DNA of 64,000 bases from Pyrrhosoma nymphula (lineage: Eukaryota; Arthropoda; Insecta; Odonata; Coenagrionidae), in assembly GCA_963573305.1 (NCBI GenBank), contig OY754332.1, positions 52,117,559-52,181,558 on the forward strand. The letters are read 5' to 3'. This document shows positions 1 to 12,399 of this stretch, in pieces. Numbering within the stretch: position 1 is the first letter of the stretch; the number at the start of each line of letters is the position of its first letter. The position numbers were made by a program, and so were the translations under genes. Under the pieces are notes generated by a model. It was not told the DNA's origin, searched no databases, and saw only the letters and a program-made list of their open reading frames with translations.

Positions 1-3000
1 GTTTATATTTCAGAGTTTTCACAATTCGGCCTAAAATCGATGTGTTGAATGGTATTTTCCTTACTTATCTACTTCTAATTGCTGCCGGGCATTAATATAT
101 TGTAAATATACATATGTAGTTACTAAAAAATTATTTTTTTTAATTTATTTTATGTTTGTATGCATTACTATTTTTGTATCATTTTGACATTAAAAAAGTT
201 CAATAATATTTCTTAATACTCCATCTCAGAATCAGCTTGAACTTTTTATTCACTCTGTATGTATCGATATTATAATCTATATCATCTGAGTGTATCTGTA
301 TTATTTTCTTATGGTAGGCGGTGTTGAAACTAAACTTATAAGTAACATTTCAATTAATGCCTTAAGATGTTGACCATATTATGTCAGGCAGTCAGTACTT
401 ATGTGTTAACAACATATCAATGCAGTGCCTATGTCACTGCATGCCAGCACTGGCAGGCAGAATTGCACTCTGCCACATGATCAAATAGTCACTATGCCTT
501 TTGATGACACGTATTACTGCAATTTTTCCCTTGCAATCCATTCTCCGAATTCTTTGCAACACCTTGTGATTTAAATAAATTTTCTTGTATCAGCCTGTAA
601 CCTATCTTTTTTATGGTATGAAGTAAAACGTTCACCAAAAATAGCAATTGAGGGCCTCAAAGTAATACAAGTGACAAACATCATACAGTGTCACCTGTAT
701 CACTTTACCCTGGTAAGACATGACAAAATGCAAAGGAGCTTAAGTGTTCGGTGGCTAGATTGCAGCACCATACTTTCAACCAGTTGCATTCCTTTTCCTG
801 TATCTACCTGACAATACCATTTAGCAGTTTCCCTTGCATGTATTTTGAAAAATGAATACACCTGTGTCATGTGTCATTTAGTGGAGAATGTATATGGGAG
901 CTCGCTTGCCATCTGTTGGTGCACATTTGAATCACAACGCCTAATAACGGAATCCTACATAATTACGTATACACGTGTAGCTTTTTATAAAGTAGAAATA
1001 GTGTTACAGAGCAGTATTTCTACAGCTACTGCATGTTCCCTCTTTCTCAGTTGTCGACTCTTAAAAGCATTTTAATTGGAAGCAGATATTTGCAAACTTC
1101 ACCGTAGTATTGCAAACTCTATCTTTGGAAAAGCACATATTTTTCATTGTTAATGAGAGCATTTCTTCATGACTTTGCGAGAGATGATCTTCGGTGCGGT
1201 GTGCCACAGTTATAAAGTATTAGCAAATAGTTGCAAATGTTCATGGTGGCCAAGGGGGCTAGGATTACTGTGACATTTCCTGGCAAACAAGCCCTAAGTC
1301 GCTGTTAGTAACCCTATAGCAACGAATGCCATTTTAATCCTGTCGCAGGTTTTTTCTACGCATGTGGACTGACACCATATTTTAACATTAAAATTTTATG
1401 CAAAAGAGAACAAACACCAGGAAAACCTGGCTCTGTGCTAAATATGCTATGGAATTCCCACAAAACATGGCATTTAACCTAAAAGAAAAATCATATGTAT
1501 AGTTCTCCCCCTTGGAAGAAAAACTATTTGATTTGTTTGTTGTGTCTTTTATACAATGACTCCTGTAATAACAAAGACAGAGTTCCATTTATGGATGCAC
1601 AACATTGGGAACATAGGGAATGCTCATTCAAGCCTATGTTATTTGAGTGTGCTACACACTGTTTAAATTAATCCAATTCATAAAAAAATAGCTGACCATG
1701 GACAAATGCTGTGAGTAGGGTTGGCACAGAGACAAAGGGTCGAGATTACCTGCTCCAAGTGGTCGAGGAAAGGGACAGCTGTCCCACTGCCTTGGGTCAC
1801 AAGATGAACAAGAAGTATAGCAGTGTGACTCTTCGCCACGAGAGAGCTCAAAACAGAGGAGTAGATGAAATTCTAATGACACTCATAACAGGAGAAGCAT
1901 TTCTCATCATAGGCACCCCCTTGGAAGGTTTAAGGCTCTATAATGCATGCTACTAGTGCTATGAGAGGTAATATCAGTTGCTGATGATATTTCCATACCA
2001 CTAATTTAAAGTCTATGGTTTTATTAAGGCAAGATTCATGTGTGTGCTTGATAGGGGTAAAGCGAAAAAAAAACTTGCATGAAAAGGAAATTTTGAAACA
2101 AATCAATCTTCCATGCAGAATTAAAATTTGGGATATTCATAATTTATCAATTTAAATTAGTAAGTGCCATCAATGTTAGAGTCTGATGCATTGAAGGGCC
2201 CTGTTACAGATGGCATTAAAAAGGAAACCTTTTTAGTGTAATGCATCCTTTATAGTTAAGTGGACAAATTTTGGGTCCCATTAATTTCATTACATAGAGA
2301 CTTCATTTGAGAAAACAATGTTATTTGCCTATTAAAATTAACTTAAAACTTTGCAATTTTCAAGAGGCATCATTAAAGTTGGCCACACTTATAGATTGTT
2401 GAACTCTTTTCTGTGAATCTTTCCCTGTTCTTTGACAGAAGCATGTAACCACTTCACATTGTGCCACTTGTTTTTAGTTTACTGAGCTGTTTCTGAAGTT
2501 ACACACTTCAAAGAATTCCTGAAGTCCTGAGTACCTCTTTTCCAGAAGTACATATGTAATATATAGTTTTGAGTCCAGATTTATATATGATTTAAAGAGG
2601 TGCAATTGTATGTCTTCTAGACCTCTTGAAAACCTATCCCACACTGCATTTTTGTTCGTGAAATAAAATAAAATCCATAAGTATTGGATGGTGAGAATAA
2701 TGTCCTCGACATTGTATCTGGAAAATCAGAATATTATTATCATTGTATTTTAAGAGACTGGACGACATTTATTGTGGTCATTTTTTTGTTTTTCTAGACC
2801 AAATCTAGACTGTAGACCATATGAAAACCATTCTGATCTCTTTTTAGTTCTCTTCTTGGTGACCAAGTTCTCCCTGGGGAAATGCATGCTGAATGTGTAG
2901 CATCCAGCATGGTCCACAGCAGGTTGCATATTCAGCATGAATGTCCCCAGGATGCTGCATGGATGTTCTTAACAACTTCGCTAGTTTAGTGGGCAAACGT

Positions 3001-4059
3001 AGTACAAAAAGCAATCACATTTGTTTTACTTACAATTCGTAGATGTGTATATTTATGTAAATGAATTTTATTCACATTGGTGTTGCTTTCCCTTTCAGAT
3101 TGCTAAGAAGAATTCCTATGAAGTTCATCTAAGGGAAACTGGCTTCAGATTTGCATATAGTCCGTTTCAGTAGTAGATGATAATCATAAGGAACGAAATG
3201 AGAAGTCATCTATTTTGATCATGTTATACATATATTTCTTAATGTGTGTATGTATTTATTTGACTTTGAGTCATGGATTGATTTTCCGTGTGATTTTGAC
3301 GAATGTTACTACTGGTTTTTTCCAGTTACCTGGCTGAATTAAACCGATCCAAACTTTGCTTTCACTACCAAAAGTCATCATGAAATATACAAATATATGA
3401 CTCTTTGTGTATTGGTGTTATCTTCCAAGATCACCAGTTTTAGTCTAACTAATGGGCCATTCCACTTTTAATCAACAAATTTTCCAAACATCTGGTGTCT
3501 CACAATGGATAATTTCAAGGAAATGTGGTATGTGACCAGTGCCCATCTCTCCAGCCCCAAATCCATTGACCAAATTATGTAGTTGAAAAATTTTTGTCCC
3601 TGTGATAGAGGCAAAAAAATGCCGTAAGGATGTGGGAAAAACGTTGTTTCATGCCCCTCTTTTACGAGCTTTAGCAGGCTTGTTTTACTTACAATTAGTA
3701 CAGAAGTAACAAAAGTATCAATTGAAAGCACAAAATAAAATGGAATGACCCTGATTTAACTTATCAAACGTAGGTTAGTATCATTCCTCTTTTTCCTTGT
3801 AGGTAAACATAGGAATGTTGCTATAAGGTAGTTATGATTTTGTCTACTAAACATGTTAGTTTTCTACCTTTCTTACATATTGGCTGACTGATTTTTTTTG
3901 ATTTCGTAAGTGAAACATGTGGCCGCTTTTAATTCAACTGTGGCTGACTAGAAACTGGTAACACACATGATGCAACACTGTGTTCAAGTGTGTGCTATTT
4001 TTTAATACTTGGTTTCAAGGATTCCTTAAAAAGCACTTCTTTAAAAATGTTCCTTTTGA
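1..4059. other. No gene recognised, AT-rich sequence
   Basis: This stretch is AT-rich and broken by stops in all frames. The open frames it contains are short (under 90 codons) and resemble nothing I know. I see no transposon ends, tandem arrays or tRNA-like promoter boxes. It could hold decayed intergenic DNA, or introns or UTRs of a host gene whose exons lie elsewhere. Confidence 0.5.
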
Positions 4060-4138
4060 GAAACCCCAAAATAATCCAGACTTTGCCTAATCCAAAATCC
4101 TTGTCCCATACAGCCTGGATTAGCGATGGTCTACTATA
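4060..4138 (-). mobile_element. Pogo/Tigger-like DNA transposon end
   Basis: Read on the minus strand the segment begins next to a TA dinucleotide (4137-4138) with TAGTAGACCATCGCTAATCC. A second copy with the same start lies at 59370-59450. A CAGTAGACCCTCGxTAATCC-type end bordered by TA is typical of pogo/Tigger-class elements. The opposite end was not found, so this is a truncated, single-ended copy. Assignment rests only on the terminal motif and the TA site. Confidence 0.4.
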
Positions 4139-4839
4139 GTTTTTTTATATTATTTTTATATAGATGGTCAGTGACTATAAGGTCTTGTTTTATTATTTTC
4201 TTCTGTGATAGCTTCCCAGCAGTGCAAGCAATATATGATATTACAATGTGAACTCAGACTCTGGGTTTAAGTTGTTGAATTCAACTAAAAAATGAAACCT
4301 TACGATTGTTGAGATTTATGGGAAATTGTATCATTAAAAAAATTTTTTACGAGAATATTCTGTTCATTATACTGAGCCGTGTTACAAAGAAGTGTTCTCA
4401 AAACACTGTAAAAGTGTTGCAGTGTGGCATAAATAAACTACTGCCATTACACTGTTTAATGAACACTTTCTCTGTGTATCATATCCTTGAAGTAGTGTAA
4501 CTAGGGATGCAGAATGATGACTGTAATTGTCTTGGTTATTTATTATCTTCCCTGATTAATCATAAAGTTCCAATCACTAATACATGGATGGATTATTTAA
4601 TTCAATGATTATGCAGACTAGTAATGCTGATTATAGATTATTTCTTCCTCGACTTACACTCAACAGATATGCAGAAAGAGACAATAAGTGTAATCCCATA
4701 TGGTTTTTAGCGTATTTTGGGGAGGCGGCAAACAGATTAGGTTAATTGTACTATTAAGGATAGGTGAGTACGTTGGTAATGGAAGGATTGTTTGGGTAAT
4801 GGTGTTGGGGAAGAGAAAAACCTTGCACCACCATTAGCA
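4139..4839. other. No feature recognised
   Basis: AT-rich sequence with no supportable gene; a 64-codon open frame at 4306 has no recognisable motif. Confidence 0.45.
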
Positions 4840-5033
4840 TACTCTTAAGAAAGGCAACTAGGGGTCTGCGGTTGAACATCCCACCTGAAAGATGGAGCCT
4901 CACAGTTGAAGTGCTCCCTATGTAGTCCTCAAGTAGGGATAGGGACGATACTGAAAATTTCTGCCGCTGCCAATATTCGGGGTCTACAGATGGGAAGCTA
5001 GCACTTTGGACACCACGCCACTGTGATCCTTAC
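4840..5033 (-). mobile_element. tRNA-derived SINE relic
   Basis: On the minus strand the copy starts near GATCACAGTGGCGTGGTGTC and carries a run resembling a tRNA promoter: an A-box-like stretch (GTGGTGTCCA) followed about 40 bases later by a decayed B-box region (ACCCCGAATATT), then a non-tRNA body. tRNA-headed SINEs have this order. The B box is mutated, so the copy is probably dead. Confidence is moderate because no second copy is present here for comparison. Confidence 0.4.
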
Positions 5034-5149
5034 CAGCTAATGTTTTGTGTAAAAGTCTCAAGCTCTCCTTATTATAATAAAGTATACTTAGTTTGTAAGA
5101 AGGCGTAGTGGTTTAGATACATTATTTTAGATTGATAGTTCCCTCAATA

Positions 5150-5510
5150 GTTAAGACGATAATGATGCTGCGGCGCTCCTGAGCGAACCCTCGACCAGTT
5201 CCTCGCTCGCCACCAACTGGAGACATTTCCCTGCACGACCACGCTGCTCCGCCATTACTGTTGATTCCCTCACCACCACATGACTGTACTTCTATTGTTA
5301 TAATTAAGCGTTTTGTTGACCGAACTAGCTCGGAGTTGTTATTAAAGTGCGGATCCCTTCAATAAATTGGTGACCCCGATGTGATCCATGTGTTAAGAAA
5401 AATCCGTTGAAGTGGTGCCACGTTATTTTCCCAATAACTTTCGAGCTATGGTTGAACCATCAGTTCATCGGGTCACAATGCGCATTCTGCCTTTCTGGCT
5501 GTCCTTTCTT
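5150..5510 (+). mobile_element. Ty3/gypsy (CsRn1-type) LTR with primer site, truncated
   Basis: A GC-richer block ends in TTCAATAAA and is followed directly by TTGGTGACCCCGATGTGATC (5367-5386). TGG plus the next 15 bases is complementary, with one mismatch, to the 3' end of tRNA-Trp including CCA; tRNA-Trp priming is a hallmark of the CsRn1 clade of Ty3/gypsy elements. About 70 bases further on, the start of a gag-like frame is visible (5452-5510), then similarity is lost. This is a 5' LTR plus leader without the rest of the element. The upstream LTR boundary is approximate. Confidence 0.55.
5368..5385 (+). other. tRNA-Trp-type primer binding site
   Basis: TGGTGACCCCGATGTGAT matches the complement of the tRNA-Trp 3' end (CCA included) at 17 of 18 positions, from memory of insect tRNA-Trp. 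It would prime minus-strand DNA synthesis of the LTR element. Confidence 0.55.
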
Positions 5511-6008
5511 ACCTTAATTATATGTTCCATCATGGCCCGTAGATCTTCTTCCTTCTTCGTCACAAATAGGAAACCGACATATTAAGGGATCATAGGGTAG
5601 TCCCTAGTTTTCACGGACTTATATGGTTTACTATTGCAAACGCTAGACCTATCTCTAGGTATAGTTTATATACACAAATAATTTCTCATAGCTGAATGTT
5701 CTTGAGATAATATACCATACATGGGATATCACTGTAGTTGAGTGTGATAAAATGCAGCAGTGATCTACGAGTTCTCCGTTTCATCAGTCGGATTTTTAAA
5801 TTAACATTTTTGCACATCGTCATATTTTATTATGTCCAAATTATATTACCGCTACCTAGCTACGATAAAGGCTAACGTAGAGCGGGATTTATTTTGGCAG
5901 CAAGAAAGTGAGATGGGGACAGTTGGTATAGCAATAGATTATTAAATTTAACGGAAATGAAGATATTTTTACTGGCGGAGCACACAACCATGCATTGATT
6001 TTTAACTG
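5511..6008. other. No feature recognised
   Basis: AT-rich sequence between the LTR relic and a MITE. It has no open frame of note and no repeat boundary. Confidence 0.4.
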
Positions 6009-6180
6009 TATATACCCAGGGCCGGATTACTAATAAGGCAAAGTAGGAAGTTTCCTATGGGCCCCGAGGCTCGAAAGAATTTTTTCCCCTTTCTTCTCTT
6101 GCCACTTGTTTATTAGCGTGGGCCCCGTTGTTGTACTGCCTACAGGCTCCCAAGTGTGTTGATCCGGCACTGTACATACT
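6009..6180. mobile_element. hAT-like MITE, 156 bp
   Basis: The element runs from CAGGGCCGGATTAC (6017) to GATCCGGCACTG (6172). These are imperfect inverted ends of the CAG...CTG kind seen in hAT elements. The flanking 8-mers TATATACC (6009-6016) and TACATACT (6173-6180) match at six of eight positions, as expected for a decayed 8-bp target duplication. The interior holds the GGGCCCCG-type block seen twice (about 6058 and 6121). No coding capacity. Confidence 0.5.
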
Positions 6181-6477
6181 GCGAATACTAATACCGCAAA
6201 TTGCTTAAGATCTTGTAAGTTCCTCCGGTTGGACAAATGAGTGAAGTTTAACTAGCCTTAAGCGTGACTCATAAGCTACGTTTACGTGCATCCGTTTTTG
6301 CGTGCTGGCCCCGTTCTCATGGCTATGGCAGGAGGGGGTGACAAAAGGAGATGGAACCGTGACGCGTTCATTCTTGCACAATGTTCTTATTTCAGGTGGA
6401 GTCTGCTCCCAGATGAAGAGAAAAATGAAAGGTACACACCGTGAAATAACAGAAAAGTAGGCAGAAAAACCTGTAGG

Positions 6478-7440
6478 TTCTGAAATTGATTCTTTTACAT
6501 TATTAGATGTGCAAACAGCCATCACAGTAATGAAAATACATAAAGTACCTTATGGCATTTCAGGATTAATGATAATGAAGTTGGTATCAATTCTGGAGCA
6601 AACAATTTTATCTAATTAAATATTACTGCTGGCACTTCAGGTAAATTCCCACGGATTGAAACTCGGGAAAACTGACCACTATTTTCACTACTCTAAAGTC
6701 ATTTGGATCAATAGCGCTGCTTTCAGGGCTTGGAAAGCTCTTAATGAGAATGGTTAATAATACATTAGAAATACACGTATGATTGGAAAACATGTATCGA
6801 ACCCATCAATACGGATTCGAGAGGATACGAAATGCTGAAGAAGCTATCTTGAAGTTTAAAATGTATAATTACGAGAGTAATTCAAAGGTGTATTGGATTC
6901 TGTTTTGTGGCGTGCTGCTGAAGAAGAATGGAAGCATCTGGGAGTTCCAAAGAAAAATATTATATTAGTAAACAGTCGCTCCAAATATCATAAGATGTTT
7001 GTCACTCCAAATGTTAACACGTAAAGGTAGAAAATATGCAACCAAAGGATGTCCTCAAGGCTCAGTCCTAGGACCTTATGATATGATGGTATGGAACCTA
7101 ATGATAAGCTATTTTTTAATGAGAAGAATACCCAGATAACTGCGAGGTTATCATATACGCTGATGCATGAGCAATTGTAATAAGTCGAAACTCTAGGATG
7201 GAAAAAGAGGAAAATGCCTAACTATGTAAAAATGATTCTTTAGGCTCAAAGAAATAAGTTAAAAGTATCCTTTTCCAGAATAAAATTCCTTGTATTTGGA
7301 ACTAGCTTCAGCCGAGCCTCAACTTTTGAAATGAGCTGTAGGCAATTAAAGCGAAACATTACCTTTAAATATTTGGGTACCTACATGGATGAAAAACTCT
7401 CCTTCCAAGCACACGTCAGTTACCTGACTGTAAAATAAAC
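6478..7440 (+). pseudogene. LINE reverse-transcriptase relic, R1-like
   Basis: Fragments in shifting frames match the order of a non-LTR retrotransposon RT. They are: a linker-like run (about 6480-6570); QYGFERIRNAEEAI (6807-6850), which corresponds to RT domain 2; GCPQGSVLGP-like residues at about 7049-7075; a decayed palm region near 7150; and LKxNITFKYLGTYMDEKLSF (about 7345-7400), the thumb motif. The GCPQGSVLGP and AEEAI types are those of R1/Jockey-group LINEs. Numerous frameshifts and stops show that it is dead. No 3' tail or target duplication was seen. Confidence 0.6.
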
Positions 7441-9876
7441 AAAAGATATTATATACAGTGAGGTGCTACTTTATATCGATGATCAAAAAAATTCCATCGA
7501 TTGCATTTAAAATTGGCTGATCAACCCCATAAGTGTATCTGGCTGTAAAACTTGGGAAACAGAGTTGAACACATTAGAGTTAAAAGAAATCTATGTGAAG
7601 TTCGATGAGCCTGTTTAATCCCCCAATCACGTACTGCTATGAAACAGTAAGTACTTATGCTTTTGCGGTAATTGCTGTGGAACCACCACAATTATATTTT
7701 CGAACACGATATACTACAGTATATTGCGTTTGAGAAATTGAAAACTACTTTTTTATGGCAAGTAATAAAGAATTGACATTTTAAATGGCATTTAGAAATG
7801 TTTTATCTATTATGTGTAGGTATAATTTTCATCACAATTGAAAATCAAGTTTTTTCTTTATGGAATGTCAAAGAGAGGAGTCCGTTAGGAAACGCAAAAA
7901 TACGGCATTTTTTAAATCTCATCGTGGTGAGAAATCGAAGGTGTATTAAATAAATAATCAGTAAGGGAGGTTAAATGTGAAATAAAATAAGATAAGGCTT
8001 GATGTAACTTGCATTCATGTTGGTGCGGATTTTGAATCGGTATCCTAACTTGAGTCCACATAATTTTGTTCCCGTTCCTTCTAAACTTATGTATGCAACA
8101 CAGTATTTTGAGCGATGAGCTCTTAGCCCAAGTCCCAGGATGACCAGTCAATTATTTTCCTCTGCATTTTCCTACACATGTTTCAATGTCATCACTAAGT
8201 TATCGAGTGGATTCCTCACTAAAAGAAACATTTCCTTCATAATATGTGGTGGCTAATCATTTGTGATAGCGATAAAGATTCAAAGCTAACATTATATTAG
8301 CAGTTTTAAAGACGAAAAACTTTGGAATAAAAAATAATAGTGAATCAAATTTGACCCTCATTTTTGGCTCATTCCTTTAGTCAATAATGTATTTTACTTA
8401 GTATTTATACCTTCCTGCTTCTCATCGACTAAGAAATGTTTGCTTCGCGTCCCGTGAATGGTTGTTTTTCTGCTATGCCATTAAGATTAGGTTCCCATTG
8501 ACGGTACGTGACATTCCCAAAGATGACCACTATGTAAGTTCTCTTGATTTCCTGGTGGAACTTGTGACATCTTCACTTCACCCCAAAAAAGCGCTTGACC
8601 GACAAAAAAGCGCGTGATACCTACATCATGCAGCCATATCACCTCGTTTAACATACGAGAATTAACATCCACAATCATAGCGTTAGTGGATAATTGAAGT
8701 TAATTTCTTCTTTAAAAAGCCTCCCATTCTTCTAAAACATATCAGGAGGCCATATTATAAATAAATACTTTGGACTGATGTGTCAAATGATAGATGATAA
8801 TATATGTATAAGTCACAGTTTCAGGCTTAACTTTCTGAAAACGTGACACATGAAATAATTTCTCCCGTTTTACATTCCACACTTTCTTATTTTCAAGGTC
8901 GACCGTGATTTCGACATACAATGTCATTTTCAAGGAAAATATCTGTCATAACCGTGTCCATATATACTGAAATTGGGGGTGGGTGGGGGTAGTGAAATAG
9001 AGGCGAAGGGGGAAGAGGGGTGGTATGTTAAGAGGGAAGGGGGGGAGGTCATTCTATGCTTTGGGGAGGTTGGTGTTTCAAGGTGAATGACTGGAGGGGG
9101 GGGGAGAAGAAACATACACAATGACAAGGACGGTTATGACGTAAACAGCTACGAGCAACAGACCGAAAATATACCTACTGGAGGGTTATTGACATCAAAG
9201 GTCAATGCAAATCAAAAGTTAGTTGGTTAACAACAATAACATTTTTCTTTTCAGCATTTATAATCTCATACTTCTATAAAAAATCCCACTTTTTACCTTT
9301 ACCCTGTACATGTAAAATTTCTGGTTCAAAGTTACATGAATGTTCAAATTCCAGTAGATGCTTAGCAAACATGGATGAAATATCACTGGTTACGAAGCAC
9401 TTTTTATGTCATTTAATTCTAGTAACAAATTTGCGTCCAGTTTGGCCAACTTACCTACCCAGCCCCAGCGGTAAAGATTGAATTCGAGAAATAAACGCGG
9501 TCGGGGACCCCCCGCACAGCCCCCACATTTGGAGGGCTGTGTTGTTTTATTAATGAAAGATGACGATGTTTCTCCGCGCGTCTCTCATGCGGGATGGAGT
9601 GCATGGCTTTATATTGTACACGTTCCCCCACCCTAATTCCAGGTGGCCGCGACCGTTGCAATATATTGCAATGATGTAATTATGTACTAATTAGTATTTA
9701 AAATGAGCACTCACACTTACCATACTTCATGCACGTACTGTAATACTTTGAAATAAGTCACTGGTATGCAGAGATCCGTGAACATAGCAGGATGCGACAG
9801 CTGTGAGGAGAAGTATTAAATCCAGCATAATAAATTATTATTACCAAGCGCTTGATCGTATTGTTTATTGGAAGAG
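7441..9876. other. No gene recognised; purine-rich tract at 8968-9112
   Basis: No coding or transposon signal was found. A G-rich purine tract (about 8968-9112, with runs such as GGGGGTGGGTGGGGG) stands out from the AT-rich surroundings. The open frame antisense to it (8930-9127) is a composition artefact. A GC-richer patch near 9490-9660 holds no recognisable gene. Confidence 0.45.
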
Positions 9877-10492
9877 TTAACCCGGGAGAGGGCGCGCGGC
9901 GAAATGTAACGTTAGAAGGCGCGTGGGGTGTCATCGACACCCCAAAGAAAATATTTTTTTTTCTTTCCTTGGAATGATATAGTTATTTTGTCTTCTTTTT
10001 TAAATAGGTCTCCCTTATTACGTTGATACTAACTATTTATTTTTACATTATTACCATTATATTGATATTGGGAGACAAATATTCAACTGAAATCTTCTAT
10101 GCAGCTTATTTGACACTCGGAAAATTTCCAAGTTTGGGCTTTGAGGCATGAAGTATTTTTTAAACATGCTAAATGTAATATTCTACATGCTAAAAAAAAA
10201 TATAATTAGCTCTTATATATTCCATATTCCGACGTAGTAGGGGGTAGTCCGACGACTCCGGAGAGGAACGTGGTAGGGCGCGTGGGGTGTAGGTAACACC
10301 CAAGAACACTTTGACTCGTTCCGATCCCGAAGCGAAATGAAAATTTTATGGATTACTGGCAGTATTTCGTCAAAATGTAAGACTTGAAGGTATGAGAACT
10401 AACAACATTGTAGATACAACGATGGACATACAATGTATCAAAGAAGAACCATGGGGTGTCATTAACACCCCGCGCGCCCTTTCCCGGGTTAA
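9877..10492. mobile_element. piggyBac-type MITE, 608 bp, TTAA target duplication
   Basis: TTAA (9877-9880 and 10489-10492) borders inverted ends that start CCCGGGAGAGGGCGCGCGG on the left and, read in reverse, CCCGGGAAAGGGCGCGCGG on the right. A TTAA duplication and CCC-initial ends are diagnostic of piggyBac. Just inside each end lies a small hairpin, GGGGTGTC-ATC-GACACCCC (about 9927) and GGGGTGT-CATTA-ACACCCC (about 10454), with a third related block at 10277. There is no transposase frame, so mobilisation would depend on an enzyme in trans. The ends have one mismatch in 19, so the copy is fairly young. Confidence 0.85.
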
Positions 10493-12329
10493 TCTGGTAA
10501 ACTCCAGAAAAACAAAAATCCACTAAGTCGACGAAACAATAATCATTAATCTGTCCTCTCAGTAAAATAAAAAGACACGTTTAAGTTATGCTCAAGACAA
10601 GGTTCCGAAGGAGAAGTCAACGGGACAAAACAATGTGACACTTTCAAGGGACCCGATTGCATCCACGCGCGGCAAAGAGCGAATGAGACCGGGTCAGCGC
10701 TCAAACTCTCACAGTCAGTCAGCTACCAGCAAACTCGATAAATGCCGTGTGTTAACCTGCGCCCACTACGAGGGAAATGAGGCCTTACGTTTTAAGGGGC
10801 CAGGGGAGGCTGTTTGAAACAAAGTGACCGACACATTCCAGAGATCCCTTACTTTTTAGGGGATGGGGGAAGCAGCTTTGCAAGAGGCGTAGGTAAGACA
10901 AAAAAGGGATAGATGAAGCCTCAACTGTCACTCATCTCCTCTCCGTCGGTTTCTGGACTTCCACTGCACAACTCGAAATGCCCGAAACTACTCGTTGCCG
11001 AAAAATACAGTTCACACTCGTTGGAGAGAGAAATGTTTTTTTTCTATGCTATTAAACTGTTGGAACAATGTAGTTTACTGTCAAGTCCTACGCTTTTTCT
11101 TTTGCTTTTCTAACCTCATGGGGGGGGGGGTTCCCTTTTTTCCCCCGCCCCGTGGTTCCACCACTGCATTTCCCCGATTTACAATTTCAGTTTAACACGG
11201 GGTATGAAAACCCAAATCACCTGTTGAGAGCAAAACTATTTCCCGCTTTAGGTGGTTTGCGCGAGATAGTTCCCTAGTCATAATGGAGACAATATTAAAA
11301 TTTTATTTCAGCGTCTGTAAGAAATGTGGAGTAAATATTGTAACATTAATGGCGCATAAATATATGTATATATGACCAAAATTCTCAGTAATAAAGGTAC
11401 ATAAGTATCTAACGTGACTCATTTTTTCACGCTGTACGGCTGAAAACCCTTCAAAACAACAGGTTTTTATTGCGATTCTGTAAAAATTACTTCGGTGAGT
11501 AAAAGATTAACTTTTATAAATAGTTATAAGAAAACATGCAAACACTACACCGTTAGTTTTTTGACGAAATGTAGGTACTAGAAGTTCCTAATGTTTTTTA
11601 AATTTTCTCCCTTAGGAGCGCACAGCCGTAATGTATCCTATGTAAAACAGCTTATATTTTTAGGCAAATTGCTCGAAAAGTAGTTCGACAAGGGGTTGAT
11701 ATTTTGATATAATTGGAAAGATGAGTTTTTTCTTTAAAATGAGGCCAAATTTATCAAATTTCTAGGTGAAGTGATTTTTCGCTCAAACTACCATAACACA
11801 TATGTCCGTTTAGCTCAGGTTCTGCTTTAGACTGGTTTCACCGCATATGTGTATGTATTATTATGTATTCGTAATCATGAATCCATCGAGAACTCTGCCA
11901 ACACACGTAATACTTTGGACGCAAGGGAGATTAATATTGGTGTCACATGCACGATGAAAACTTCGCAGTGCGACATCGAAGGCGACCCTAGATAACGAGA
12001 CGGATTGAGGGGAGTTTTATCGGGCTGTGTTGAAACAAAGGGCAAATGCATGGAAAGCCTAAGGGAAAAGTTATTCAGGGGAAGAGGAGAGGGTGAACGG
12101 GGCTGGCCAAATGTTCCCTTATTTCCCGAAGCCTATTGCCAATTTGACGAGGGCCGGGCGCCTTCATTCGTTCCAGTAAACGTCGAGGGCTAGAGACCCT
12201 TTGAAGTAACCTACTGGTTAAAGGTAGGTTAAAATGAAAGTCATAATTAAAACCTTCATATGTTTACGCGTCCACGGCCCTATCTATCTTCAGGATTTCC
12301 TTTATTCATCCCTGAGTACGTCCAAGTAC
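10493..12329. other. No gene recognised
   Basis: Several open frames of 60-66 codons (10635, 10913, 10995, 12005) have no known motif. The patch 10600-10820 is less AT-rich than its surroundings and could be an old exon or repeat. A run of ten G followed by pyrimidines lies at 11120-11150. Nothing here can be named. Confidence 0.4.
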
Positions 12330-12373
12330 GGTTTTACGGACGGGATGAAGAATTTCATCCCGTCCGTAAAACC
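12330..12373. repeat. Perfect hairpin, 20-bp arms, 4-nt loop
   Basis: GGTTTTACGGACGGGATGAA (12330-12349) is followed by the loop GAAT and its exact reverse complement (12354-12373). It lies just beyond the 3' end of the minus-strand LINE relic, so on that strand it could be a 3'-terminal hairpin. Two other hairpins with nearly the same dimensions occur in the window (25713-25753 and 28799-28842). Confidence 0.9.
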
Positions 12374-12399
12374 TGTTCCCTTTCCTCCCCTTCCCCGCC

